In this document: positions 8,249-16,710 of the stretch, piece by piece
Position numbering within the stretch: position 1 is the first letter of the stretch
Layout of the letters: each line of letters opens with the position of its first letter
The notes under the pieces: generated by a model
Seen by the model: the letters and a program-made list of their open reading frames with translations, nothing else
Database searches by the model: none
Told to the model about the DNA's origin: nothing
Program-made: the position numbers and the translations under genes
Source of the DNA: Arcobacter cryaerophilus gv. crypticus
GTDB lineage: Bacteria; Campylobacterota; Campylobacteria; Campylobacterales; Arcobacteraceae
DNA: 64,000 bases
Reading direction: 5' to 3'
Assembly: GCF_002993025.1 (NCBI RefSeq)
Contig: NZ_NXGI01000017.1
Location: 95,364 to 159,363, forward strand

Positions 8249-9487
8249 ATGAAAGAATTTCTACAAAAAGCAAAACAAAGTAGTCGTGTTGTAGCAACTC
8301 TTAGCACAGCTATAAAAAACCAAACTCTTCTACAATTTGCGGATGCACTTGAGGAAAACTCATTTTTCATTATTGAAGAAAATATTAAAGATATGAAACT
8401 TGCAAGACAGCTTGATTTAAGCTCTGCCATGCAAGATAGATTATACTTAAACGATAGCAGAATTCAAGATATGGCAAATGCTATAAGACAAATTGCTTCT
8501 CAAACAGAACCAGTTGGAAGGATTTTAGATGGTTGGCTTACTAAAGATAACTTAAATATTCAAAAAGTATCTATTCCAATTGGTGTTATTGCAATTATTT
8601 ATGAAAGCCGTCCAAATGTAACAAGTGATACAGCAGCACTTTGTTTTAAAAGTGGAAATGTTTGTGTATTAAAAGGTGGAAAAGAAGCTGAAAACTCAAA
8701 CAAAGCAATAGCTAAAATAATACAAGATGTTTTAGAAAAAAACAGTCTTCCAAAAGAGATAGTTTCACTACTTCCTGATAGTAGCAGGGAAGGTGTTGCA
8801 AAATTGATTGTTGAAGATAAATATGTAGATTTAATAGTTCCAAGAGGTGGTGAAGCTTTAATTAAATTTATCACTCAAAACTCTAGCATACCTGTAATCA
8901 AACATGATAAAGGAGTTTGTCACACTTTTATAGACAAAGATGCAAATGCAACAAAATCTATAAATATTATAGTAAATGCAAAATGCCAAAGACCAAGTGC
9001 TTGCAACTCATTAGAAACTCTTTTAGTTCATCAAGAGATAGCTCCTTATATATTACCAGGAATTCAAGAAGAGCTTAGCACTTATGGGACTATTTTAAAA
9101 GGTTGTCCAAAAACTTTGGAGTATATAAAAATTGCTCCAGCAAAAGAGGAAGATTTTTATATTGAGTATTTAGAAAATATTTTAAATATTAAAGTTGTAC
9201 AAAACCTAAATGAAGCAATAGAGCACATATCAAAACATGGCTCAGGACACTCTGAAGCAATTTTAAGTGAAAACTATACTGCAATAAATAAATTTTTAAA
9301 TGAAGTTGATGCAGCTTGTGTATATGCAAATGCAAGTACTAGATTTACAGATGGTGGAGAGTTTGGTCTTGGGGCTGAAGTTGGAATTTCTACAAATAAA
9401 CTTCACTCAAGAGGACCTATGGGAATAAATGATTTAACAACATTTAAATACAAAATTTACGGACAAGGACAAGTTAGAACAAAATGA
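8249..9487 (+). CDS. proA: Gamma-glutamyl phosphate reductase
   Basis: ProA reduces L-glutamate 5-phosphate to the semialdehyde with NADPH, the second step of proline synthesis. At 412 residues it has normal length. Visible signatures include GVIAIIYESRPNVTSD, ALCFKSGNVCVLKGGKEA, LIVPRGGEALI, the catalytic-cysteine region NAKCQRPSACNSLET, and the C-terminal FTDGGEFGLGAEVGISTNKLHSRGPMG. It overlaps the GH17 gene by 4 nt (ATGA), an unusual partner for a proline gene. proB is not in the window. Confidence 0.95.
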   Translation: MKEFLQKAKQSSRVVATLSTAIKNQTLLQFADALEENSFFIIEENIKDMKLARQLDLSSAMQDRLYLNDSRIQDMANAIRQIASQTEPVGRILDGWLTKDNLNIQKVSIPIGVIAIIYESRPNVTSDTAALCFKSGNVCVLKGGKEAENSNKAIAKIIQDVLEKNSLPKEIVSLLPDSSREGVAKLIVEDKYVDLIVPRGGEALIKFITQNSSIPVIKHDKGVCHTFIDKDANATKSINIIVNAKCQRPSACNSLETLLVHQEIAPYILPGIQEELSTYGTILKGCPKTLEYIKIAPAKEEDFYIEYLENILNIKVVQNLNEAIEHISKHGSGHSEAILSENYTAINKFLNEVDAACVYANASTRFTDGGEFGLGAEVGISTNKLHSRGPMGINDLTTFKYKIYGQGQVRTK

Positions 9488-11376
9488 GTACAAATAGACT
9501 TTTTTTAATATTTTGTAGTGTTATTGCAACACTATTTTTTTGGCACTATTTAGGTGAAAAGGCAATTTTAAAAGATAATTCAAATAGCTTTGATAAGCTT
9601 CAATGTGTATCTTATGCACCTTATGGAAAAGATGAATCACCATTTTTCTTTGAAAAAGGGATGGTTTTAAAAGAAGAGAACATAAGAAAAGATATGGAAC
9701 TTCTTTCTAAATATACTTCTTGTGTAAGAACTTATTCAACTGTTGGGCAAGAACTTGTTCCAAAAGTTGCAAAAGAGTTAGGAATGCAAGTTTTGATGGG
9801 AATTTGGATAGGTAAAGAAGAGAAGCAAGCAGTTGCTGAAATTGCTACTTTAAAAGAGTTAGCTGCACAATATCCTGAAGTTATAAAAGCAATTATTGTA
9901 GGAAATGAGGTTCTTCTAAGAGGTGATCAAACAGATGTACAACTAGCAAAATATATAAAAGAGGTAAAAGAGGCTCTTCCACAATATCCTGTAACTTATG
10001 CAGATGTTTGGGAATTTTGGCTTAAATATCCAAAAATAAAAGAACTTACAGATTTTGTAACTATTCATATTTTGCCATATTGGGAAGATGAACCAAAAAA
10101 TATTCATGATTCAATTGAACATGTAAAAAATGTAAGAATTGAAGTAGAAAAAGAGCTTGGAACTTCAAATATTTTAATTGGTGAAACAGGATGGCCAAGT
10201 GAAGGAAGAATGAGAGAAGATGCGGCTCCTAGCAAGATAAATCAAGCAATTTATATAAGAGATTTTGTAAAACTAGCAAATGAAAATAACTGGCAATACA
10301 ACATAATAGAAGCAATAGACCAACCTTGGAAAAGAAAAAGCGAAGGTGCTGTTGGTGGTTTTTGGGGAATTTTTGATAAAGATAGAGCAGATAAAAATGT
10401 ATTTAGTGGAGATGTTTCAAACTTTCCAAACTATTTATATTTAGCTTTTGGTTCTTTAGTTTTAATATTTGGATTTTTTATAAGATTTAGAAATGAACAA
10501 ACATCAACAATTAGACTTATAACTTTTAGTGTTGTAAATACTATATTTGCTTCGTTATTTATGCTTCAAGTTGAACAATATGTTGTAGTTTCAAGAAACA
10601 ACTTAGAAGCTATTTGGGCTATTTTACTTTTAGGAACACAGCTTTATGTATATTATGAGCTTTTAAAACATATAGTTTCTAAAAATCAATATGAGATTAT
10701 TTCTAAAGTTGCTTTCTACTTTAGTATGATTTTTATATTTATTATGACTGTAAATATAGCTTACAATGGAAGATATGAGAATTTTGAAATTTACGGATTA
10801 ATAATACTTGCTATTTCATTCCTATGGTCATATTTTGGAAAATTTGATAGATTAAAATTTGGAAATTTCGAAAGACTATTTGCTATTATTTTATTTATAA
10901 ATACTCTTGTAATGGTTTACAACGAAACAACTCTAAATATTTTTAGCAATATTTTAGCTGTTATAAATCTTGTATTTGTGATTATTTTATGTGTTGGTTC
11001 TTTAAAAAATAGTAGTTTAAATGAGTTAAAAAAACCAATTATTTATATTGTAGCTATTTGTATTGCTATCTTATTATTCAAACATGGTTTTATTATGAAT
11101 AGAGATATGGATATTTCTTGTAAACTAAATGGTGGTGGATTCTTATGTTCAATTATTGGAAATGTTTGGTATTTACTATATTTTAACTATATTGGAATTG
11201 CAGCGATTATAGCTTCTGCATTTGCACTTTTAGTAGATAAAAAACCATTTATAATAACTGCTTTAGTTTTAAGTATCTTAGCTTCAATGCTTACAAATAC
11301 ATTTTTAGGAGCTATTGCATTTATTATCGTACTTTATGCTATAACAAAAGATAAAGATAAAAAACTATTAAACTAA
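9484..11376 (+). CDS. Membrane-anchored GH17-type beta-1,3-glucanase / glucanosyltransferase-like protein
   Basis: The 630-residue protein has an N-terminal signal anchor (residues 6-22), a soluble domain of about 300 residues, and about 9 C-terminal transmembrane helices. The soluble domain holds both catalytic signatures of glycoside hydrolase family 17: GNEVLLRGD with the acid/base E142, and GETGWPSEG with the nucleophile E234. Related bacterial GH17 domains trim or transfer beta-1,3-glucan, sometimes attached to glucan synthases; none is encoded here. It is translationally coupled to proA (4-nt overlap) and ends at a strong terminator. Its native glucan is unknown. Confidence 0.82.
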   Translation: MSTNRLFLIFCSVIATLFFWHYLGEKAILKDNSNSFDKLQCVSYAPYGKDESPFFFEKGMVLKEENIRKDMELLSKYTSCVRTYSTVGQELVPKVAKELGMQVLMGIWIGKEEKQAVAEIATLKELAAQYPEVIKAIIVGNEVLLRGDQTDVQLAKYIKEVKEALPQYPVTYADVWEFWLKYPKIKELTDFVTIHILPYWEDEPKNIHDSIEHVKNVRIEVEKELGTSNILIGETGWPSEGRMREDAAPSKINQAIYIRDFVKLANENNWQYNIIEAIDQPWKRKSEGAVGGFWGIFDKDRADKNVFSGDVSNFPNYLYLAFGSLVLIFGFFIRFRNEQTSTIRLITFSVVNTIFASLFMLQVEQYVVVSRNNLEAIWAILLLGTQLYVYYELLKHIVSKNQYEIISKVAFYFSMIFIFIMTVNIAYNGRYENFEIYGLIILAISFLWSYFGKFDRLKFGNFERLFAIILFINTLVMVYNETTLNIFSNILAVINLVFVIILCVGSLKNSSLNELKKPIIYIVAICIAILLFKHGFIMNRDMDISCKLNGGGFLCSIIGNVWYLLYFNYIGIAAIIASAFALLVDKKPFIITALVLSILASMLTNTFLGAIAFIIVLYAITKDKDKKLLN

Positions 11377-11380
11377 AAAA

Positions 11381-11407
11381 ATAGATTGAAGAAAATCTTC
11401 AATCTAT
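11381..11407. terminator. Bidirectional Rho-independent terminator between convergent genes
   Basis: ATAGATTGAAGA (11381-11392) and TCTTCAATCTAT (11396-11407) form a perfect 12-bp stem with a 3-nt loop, with A-run on the left and T-run on the right. It separates the GH17 gene from the convergent 205-aa gene. Confidence 0.9.
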
Positions 11408-11408
11408 T

Positions 11409-12026
11409 TTATTCTTCTTCACCCTCTGTTATAATTACATCTATAGCTTTTACTGGAAAATTTGGTAGTTTAAATTTATTATCTTTTATATCAATATTAA
11501 AGTTTGCATTTTTTGCAATTTGCATTTGCTCAACACCCAAAGATTTACTAATTTGCTTTAGAGGAACACTATTGTAAACCCAAATTTTATACTCACCCAA
11601 CTCCCAAATATCGCACTTATATCCTAAAACATTCTCATTACCCAAAAATTTTGCACCCATCTCTTTAAATGCTTCTCTATTTTTTGTATTTGCAATAGGA
11701 TTTTCATCATCAACACTTAAATCTTGAGAATAAATTATCTCATCATTAAAATCTGCTGTATAAATTTTACCTTTTGAAATTTTATAAGTATTTCTCTCTT
11801 CTTCAACTATAGAGCCTATTTTTTGAGTAATAATCTCATCAAATAACTCTAAATTACCAAAATCTTTAAAGTACAAAGTACTACTTCCACTAAAAGTATG
11901 ATCTTTTGAATTTGTAGTTCCTAAAATATCATATTCAACAATACCAGATTTTATATCATATCTGTTATTTTGAGCAAATAAATTGCAAACACTAAACAAT
12001 AAAATTACAACTGCTATTTTTTTCAT
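11409..12026 (-). CDS. Hypothetical periplasmic protein (DUF4412-like)
   Basis: A 205-residue protein with a clear signal peptide (MKKIAVVILLFSVCNLFAQ) and a beta-rich mature part. Phrases such as YDIKSGIVEYDILG, FKDFGNLELFDE, LGYKCDIWELGEYKIWVY and PLKQISKSLG resemble lipocalin/DUF4412-type periplasmic proteins that bind a small ligand, but this is a weak match from memory. It is monocistronic, ends at the shared terminator, and starts ATG behind AGGAAA. A role in the envelope is likely; the function is not known. Confidence 0.65.
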   Translation of the reverse strand: MKKIAVVILLFSVCNLFAQNNRYDIKSGIVEYDILGTTNSKDHTFSGSSTLYFKDFGNLELFDEIITQKIGSIVEEERNTYKISKGKIYTADFNDEIIYSQDLSVDDENPIANTKNREAFKEMGAKFLGNENVLGYKCDIWELGEYKIWVYNSVPLKQISKSLGVEQMQIAKNANFNIDIKDNKFKLPNFPVKAIDVIITEGEEE

Positions 12027-12181
12027 ATATTTTCCTCATCATAAATTGACAAAATTATACATCTATACAGATAAATTTACTATATACGATTGTATGATTA
12101 TGTTAGAATTATCAAGCTTTAATAATTTAAATATATTTTTTAATCTATTAGAGTTTATATATAAATTTTAAAAGGAAAAAA

Positions 12182-12898
12182 ATGAACTTAATATCTCTTC
12201 AAATGAAAACTTGTGAGAATTTTGAAACAAATCTTGAAAATTTAAAAAATTTAATTCTATCTTGTGAAAATAACTCGCTAATTTTAGCACCTGAATTAGC
12301 ACTTGTAGGTTTTGCATATGATAAGATGGAAGAAGCAAGTATTTTTTCAATCAAAGCTATAGATGAGATAAAAGAGCTTTCAGAAAATAAAATTATAGCA
12401 ATTACTACAATTATAAAAGAAGATGATAAGTTTTATAATAGATTATTTATTTTTTTTAATAAAGATATTGTCCATATTCAAGATAAGATAAAACTCTTTC
12501 CTCTAGGAGATGAAGATAAATATTTTACTCCATCAAAAGAGAATAAAATAAAAATTATAGAGATAAATGGTTTAAAAATAGCAACTTTAATATGTTTTGA
12601 GCTTAGATTCCCTACTCTTTGGGAACAAATAAAAGGTGCTGATATTATTTTAAATCCAGCTATGTGGGGAATAAAAAGAAAAGAACATTATGAAACTATT
12701 AGCAAAGCTCTAGCTTTAGTTAATCAAAGTTTTGTAGTTGCAAGCAATAGTTCAAATGATAATATGGCAAAAGGAAGTTCTATAATATCGCCCTTTGGAA
12801 ATCTTATAAAAGACGATAGCAAAACAATTTTAGAAGCAAAATTTGATAAAGATGAAATTTTAAAAGTTAGAAAGTATATAGATATTGGATTAAATTAA
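12182..12898 (+). CDS. Carbon-nitrogen hydrolase (nitrilase superfamily)
   Basis: A 238-residue amidohydrolase with the nitrilase Glu-Lys-Cys triad: the glutamate in LAPELALVGFAY (about residue 41), the lysine in DKIKLFPLGDE, and the cysteine in ATLICFELRFPTLW (about residue 140). WGIKRKEHYETISKALALVNQ fits the conserved downstream region. Members hydrolyse amides of small metabolites, for example omega-amidase substrates. It stands alone behind an AAAAGGAAAAA ribosome site; the substrate cannot be set. Confidence 0.88.
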   Translation: MNLISLQMKTCENFETNLENLKNLILSCENNSLILAPELALVGFAYDKMEEASIFSIKAIDEIKELSENKIIAITTIIKEDDKFYNRLFIFFNKDIVHIQDKIKLFPLGDEDKYFTPSKENKIKIIEINGLKIATLICFELRFPTLWEQIKGADIILNPAMWGIKRKEHYETISKALALVNQSFVVASNSSNDNMAKGSSIISPFGNLIKDDSKTILEAKFDKDEILKVRKYIDIGLN

Positions 12899-12973
12899 TT
12901 TTGTTTTACAATTATTACACAATTTTAAATTATTATCTAATCCTATTAAAAAAATTTAAAAAAGGAGAAAACA

Positions 12974-13471
12974 TTGAAATTTAAATCTTTATTACTGATT
13001 TTACTATTTATTTCTAATGTTTTTGCATCTAATGTAGATATAAAGAACTTAACACAAGAGCAATTAGAAACACTAAAAGAGATAAAAAAACATGGAGAAG
13101 ATACTGGACTTAGTTATACTTTGATGGCAATAGCAATCAAAGAATCAAGACTTGGTGAGTATATGGTAAACCTTGATACAAAAGATTTTGGTCTTTATCA
13201 AGCAAATATTAAAACTGTTTTAAGTAGACAAAATATAAAAGATACTACTTGGAATAGAAATGTTTTTGCATCAAAATTAGTTTCTGATTTTCAGTTTGCT
13301 ACAAAAAATGCAATAGAAGAACTTACTTTTTGGCAAAAAATTCATAGAAATGATTGGACAAAAGTTTGGGGAAGCTACAATGCTGGTTATAAATTTAATA
13401 GCAAACAAGCAAAAGAGTACTCAAAAGAGATTGCTCTAATAATTAAAGAACTAAAAAAATTCAATGTATAA
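12974..13471 (+). CDS. Small secreted lysozyme-fold (transglycosylase SLT-like) protein
   Basis: A 165-residue exported protein. A signal peptide (hydrophobic residues 5-19, FASN cleavage) is followed by a compact lysozyme-like domain: AIAIKESRLGEYMVN gives a candidate catalytic Glu (about residue 57), DFGLYQANIKT corresponds to the SLT motif after it, and WGSYNAGYKFNSKQAKEY to the C-terminal lobe. It would cut peptidoglycan glycan strands. The start is TTG at 12974 behind AAAGGAG. Similar small proteins are often partners of envelope-spanning machines, but no such genes are adjacent. Confidence 0.72.
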   Translation: MKFKSLLLILLFISNVFASNVDIKNLTQEQLETLKEIKKHGEDTGLSYTLMAIAIKESRLGEYMVNLDTKDFGLYQANIKTVLSRQNIKDTTWNRNVFASKLVSDFQFATKNAIEELTFWQKIHRNDWTKVWGSYNAGYKFNSKQAKEYSKEIALIIKELKKFNV

Positions 13472-13478
13472 AATCTAG

Positions 13479-13498
13479 CAACTAGTTTATTCTAGTTG
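13479..13498 (+). terminator. Terminator after the SLT-like gene
   Basis: CAACTAG (13479-13485) and CTAGTTG (13492-13498) form a 7-bp stem with a TTTATT loop, followed by TTATTTTAAC. It sits 8 bp after the stop codon. Confidence 0.65.
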
Positions 13499-13514
13499 TT
13501 ATTTTAACTCTTTT

Positions 13515-13529
13515 TGATACTAATTATCA
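13515..13529. promoter_or_regulatory. Fur-box-like palindrome 1 upstream of the DUF2325 gene
   Basis: TGATACTAATTATCA matches the 7-1-7 Fur consensus TGATAATNATTATCA at 13 of 14 fixed positions. It lies 70 bp before the DUF2325 start, with a near-identical second copy 54 bp downstream. Iron regulation is inferred from the motif only. Confidence 0.65.
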
Positions 13530-13568
13530 TATTTTAATAAAAATCAAAGTTTTATTTTACTAATATTT

Positions 13569-13583
13569 TGATATTAATTATCA
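13569..13583. promoter_or_regulatory. Fur-box-like palindrome 2 upstream of the DUF2325 gene
   Basis: TGATATTAATTATCA again matches 13 of 14 fixed positions of the 7-1-7 Fur consensus, differing from palindrome 1 only at the sixth base. It ends 15 bp before the ATG at 13599, close to the AAGGG ribosome site, a position where a bound repressor would block expression. Confidence 0.65.
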
Positions 13584-13598
13584 ATATAAAGGGAAACA

Positions 13599-13931
13599 AT
13601 GAGTATTTTAATAATTGGTGGAGACCAAATATCTCAAATATCTTCTATGCTAACACAGCTTGGAGCAAAAACTATAAATCACTGGGATGCAAGAAAAAAA
13701 TCTTCAGCACCTAAGAAAAAGTTACCACAAGATACAGATTGTATAGTTATGATAACATCTTTTTTAAACCACAACACAATGCTAAAATATAAAAGTGAAG
13801 CAAAAAAAAGAAATATTCCATTTATTTGTACGAAAAGGTCTATATCTTGTGTATATGATGAATATGTAAAAATTATGGGCATAAAAGATTGTAGTCAATG
13901 TTATGTAAACTGTTCTATTAAAGAGTTATAA
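13599..13931 (+). CDS. DUF2325 domain protein
   Basis: A 110-residue protein of the DUF2325 family: it starts SILIIGGDQISQISSMLTQLGA, has DCIVMITSFLNHNTMLKYKSEAKKRNIPFI in the middle, and a cysteine-rich end (CSQCYVNC). The Rossmann-like start and the cysteines suggest a redox or metal link. Two Fur-box-like palindromes sit directly upstream, which makes an iron-responsive gene likely (inference). It is monocistronic and convergent with the dlt operon across a shared terminator. No biochemical function is established that I know of. Confidence 0.82.
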   Translation: MSILIIGGDQISQISSMLTQLGAKTINHWDARKKSSAPKKKLPQDTDCIVMITSFLNHNTMLKYKSEAKKRNIPFICTKRSISCVYDEYVKIMGIKDCSQCYVNCSIKEL

Positions 13932-13963
13932 AGTTTTATCTATTTTCAATAAAAAAATAATAT

Positions 13964-13989
13964 AAACAAAGAGCTAAAACTCTTTGTTT
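13964..13989. terminator. Bidirectional terminator between the DUF2325 gene and dltA
   Basis: AAACAAAGAG (13964-13973) pairs perfectly with CTCTTTGTTT (13980-13989) around a 6-nt loop, with an A-rich left flank and T-rich right flank. It closes both convergent transcription units. Confidence 0.85.
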
Positions 13990-15425
13990 TAAAGATTTTT
14001 ATAAATATTTATCAACTCATTTTTATCGATTTTATGGTTTGAGTTATATGGAAATTTATCTAACACAACAATATCAGCTGGAATCATATAATATGGAAGA
14101 TTTTTTGAGATATTCTGTTTTAAAACTTCAATATCCAAAGATTTGGAACATATAACAAAAGAGATAATTTTTGAAACATCATTTCCTCTTTTTAGTGCAA
14201 TTGTGATTGATTCATTTATAGTTTTATCACTAAGAAGCTCTTTATCTATCTCTCCTAACTCTATTCTAAATCCATGAAGCTTTATAAGCTCATCTTTTCT
14301 ATTTGCAAAAAAGAGTAAATTATCTTCAAAATAACCAAAATCCCCTGTTCTAAAACTTCGTTTTTCATACTTTTTTTCAAATTTTTGCTTATTTAAATCT
14401 TCATTTTTAAAATATCCAATAGATACATTATCTCCAACTATTTCAAGCTCACCAATATTTTGCTCATCAATATCTAATAAATTTATCTTTGAATTTTCTT
14501 TTACATAACCAACTGGTAAATTCTTTGAATATTTTTCTAAAATATCAAAAGTAATCTCTATCAAAGTTGTAGCAACAGTAGCTTCAGTTGGTCCATATGT
14601 ATTTAAAACAATAGAAGATGGAAAACTATTCTTTATTCTTTTTACAGTGTTTGCTGGTAAAACCTCTCCACAAAAAAGGAAAGTTTTTAAAGTTTTTATA
14701 TTTTCTTCTACAAACTCAGATGAAAGCAGAAGCTTACTAATAAATGATGGAGTTGAAATCCAAACATCACAAGAGTATTTTTTTAATCTTTCAAAATATA
14801 GAAGATGATTTTCTATAATATCTTTACTATTTAAAACAATAGTTGCTCCTAAAGATAAAAATCCAACTAACTCATAAACAGATAAATCAAAACTAAAAGG
14901 TGCTTGATTCATAAATACGCTATTTTTTGATAGTCCAAAATCGCTATTTAACCACTTTTCAAAATCCAAAATAGAGTTTTGTGTAATTTGAACACCTTTT
15001 GGCTCACCTGTACTTCCTGATGTAAAAATAATATAGATTATTGGGTCACTTAATAAATATGAAATAGATATATTTTTTTCATCAAAATCTATTTTATTTT
15101 CTATTGTATCTATCTTAATAGCAGATTTTACAATACTTGCTATTTTATCAACTCTATCTTTTGGATAAATCGTATCAATAGGAATATATGGAAATCCTAA
15201 ACTCATACAGCTTATAATACTTACTATAAAATCTACTTCTTTATGTCCATAAATAACAACTGGATGCCCTTTTGGAAGATTATATTTTTGAAGTTTTTTC
15301 TTAAAAATATCTACTTCATTTTTTAACTCACTCCAAGTTAAATCTTTGTTGCTTCCACAAACAGCCAATTTGTCAAAATCTTTTTCACACTCAACAAAAT
15401 CTAAAAGTTTAAAATCAAATCTCAT
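13989..15425 (-). CDS. dltA: D-alanine--carrier protein ligase (DltA-like adenylation enzyme)
   Basis: DltA activates D-alanine as an adenylate and loads it on the DltC carrier. The 478-residue protein has the ANL-superfamily core motifs: IIFTSGSTGEPKGVQIT (P-loop), NQAPFSFDLSVYE, LFCGEVLPANTVKRI, NTYGPTEATVATT, RTGDFGYFEDN, and the C-terminal KLHGFRIELGEIDKEL hinge. The CGEVLPANTV signature separates DltA from NRPS adenylation domains. Last gene of a five-gene dlt operon, overlapping dltB by 4 nt. In a Gram-negative without teichoic acid the acceptor must be another envelope polymer or lipid (inference). Confidence 0.88.
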   Translation of the reverse strand: MRFDFKLLDFVECEKDFDKLAVCGSNKDLTWSELKNEVDIFKKKLQKYNLPKGHPVVIYGHKEVDFIVSIISCMSLGFPYIPIDTIYPKDRVDKIASIVKSAIKIDTIENKIDFDEKNISISYLLSDPIIYIIFTSGSTGEPKGVQITQNSILDFEKWLNSDFGLSKNSVFMNQAPFSFDLSVYELVGFLSLGATIVLNSKDIIENHLLYFERLKKYSCDVWISTPSFISKLLLSSEFVEENIKTLKTFLFCGEVLPANTVKRIKNSFPSSIVLNTYGPTEATVATTLIEITFDILEKYSKNLPVGYVKENSKINLLDIDEQNIGELEIVGDNVSIGYFKNEDLNKQKFEKKYEKRSFRTGDFGYFEDNLLFFANRKDELIKLHGFRIELGEIDKELLSDKTINESITIALKRGNDVSKIISFVICSKSLDIEVLKQNISKNLPYYMIPADIVVLDKFPYNSNHKIDKNELINIYKNL

Positions 15426-16561
15426 AAAGGAACTCTCCCACTAAAAATATATAGAGCAAAAACTGCTGCATTTATCATCAAAAATCTTTTTAAATTTATA
15501 CTTATAATATCTGGGAAAAATGAAAAATAATCATATCCACCCTTTTTAACATACAAAACATAAGAGTTGTGAATACTTGAATAAATTCCAAATAAAAAAC
15601 CACTAAAAATAAAATACCAAGTTAAACCATTCCAAACTCCCATAAGCAAAAAAGTGCATGTTATTGCAATATTTTGTATAAGTAATTTTCTTTTCTTTAG
15701 AAAATCAAAATTATGCAGATATTTATATAATGGCTTAAAAAAGTAATCAGTTAGCCAACTTCCTAAAGTTATATGAAATCTTCTCCAAAAATCTTGTGGA
15801 TTTGCTGCAAGATATGGATGATTAAAGTTCATTGGAATAAAAATACCCATCATGATGCTAAGTCCAACTGCCATTGCACTATAACCAGCAAAATCAAAAA
15901 AAAGATAAGTTGTGTATGCATATGCACCATTTGCCATATCAAAAAATAAAGTACTATTTTCATCTATTTTTCCAAGCCAAAACAGAGTAACAAGCTTTGC
16001 AAAAACGAATTTAAATAAAACTCCAACAGCTAAAATCTCCCAACCTTTTAAGATATTTACTAAAGTTAAATTTGTATAACCTTTTTGTAAATCCTCTTGA
16101 AATCTATATGATCTATCTATTGGACCTGCTAGCAGAGTTGTTGGAAATAGTAAAAATGATGTAAACTCAAAAAATGATAGTTTTCCATAGTTATGACTAT
16201 CAACTATTGCTTGAATAGTCCTAAATGTAATATATGAAATACCAATAAGCTTAAACATAGGATTTTCTAAATCAATTTTATGCAACATCATAGGAAAAGC
16301 TATAACAATCATTGGGAAGAGTGTCTCTTTGTACTCATTTTTTACAAAAATATAGTAAACAACATAAGTATAAATAAGAAGTAAAAAAAGTCCATAAGAA
16401 TCGGGAATAGCAAAAGATATATAAGCAACAACAGCTATAAAAATAAGCATTTTATATGAGATAAATTTACTTAAAATATTTTTAAATGTATGTAAAAAAA
16501 TAATAAATGCAAAACATATTATAAAAAATCCAACTCCTGAAAAAGGAAAGAAATCATACAT
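15422..16561 (-). CDS. dltB: DltB-like MBOAT O-acyltransferase
   Basis: A 379-residue multi-spanning MBOAT protein that moves the D-alanyl group across the membrane. The segment DFWRRFHITLGSWLTDYFFKP carries the first conserved histidine (H263). The second motif, usually GxWHG, reads GVWNGLTWYF here, so Asn311 occupies the position of the usual catalytic histidine. FAGYSAMAVGLSIMMG is the typical DltB helix. It overlaps dltA by 4 nt and its ATG shares one base with the stop of the dltX-like microgene (TAATG), so translation is coupled. Family secure; activity with Asn311 is uncertain. Confidence 0.85.
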   Translation of the reverse strand: MYDFFPFSGVGFFIICFAFIIFLHTFKNILSKFISYKMLIFIAVVAYISFAIPDSYGLFLLLIYTYVVYYIFVKNEYKETLFPMIVIAFPMMLHKIDLENPMFKLIGISYITFRTIQAIVDSHNYGKLSFFEFTSFLLFPTTLLAGPIDRSYRFQEDLQKGYTNLTLVNILKGWEILAVGVLFKFVFAKLVTLFWLGKIDENSTLFFDMANGAYAYTTYLFFDFAGYSAMAVGLSIMMGIFIPMNFNHPYLAANPQDFWRRFHITLGSWLTDYFFKPLYKYLHNFDFLKKRKLLIQNIAITCTFLLMGVWNGLTWYFIFSGFLFGIYSSIHNSYVLYVKKGGYDYFSFFPDIISINLKRFLMINAAVFALYIFSGRVPL

Positions 16562-16701
16562 TAAAACTCCTCATATACGAATTCAACAGTAGAATCAACA
16601 TCATTTCCACTTAAATCATTTATATTTTCATAAGCTAAAATATACAAAAGACCAACTATCAAAAGTAGATATATAAAAAAGAATTTAAAAAAATATCTCA
16701 A
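16561..16701 (-). CDS. dltX: DltX-like single-pass microprotein (46 aa)
   Basis: A short gene between dltD and dltB, starting TTG at 16701 behind AAGGA. The 46-residue product has one transmembrane helix (about residues 6-24, rich in F, L, I) and an acidic tail ending FVYEEF at the very C-terminus. DltX of Gram-positive dlt operons is a protein of this size with one helix and a conserved C-terminal F-x-Y-x-x-F type motif whose tyrosine is thought to carry the D-alanyl group from DltB. The stop overlaps the dltB start (TAATG) and dltD ends 9 bp upstream. Position, size, topology and C-terminus all agree. Confidence 0.82.
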   Translation of the reverse strand: MRYFFKFFFIYLLLIVGLLYILAYENINDLSGNDVDSTVEFVYEEF

Positions 16702-16710
16702 AAAATTTCC

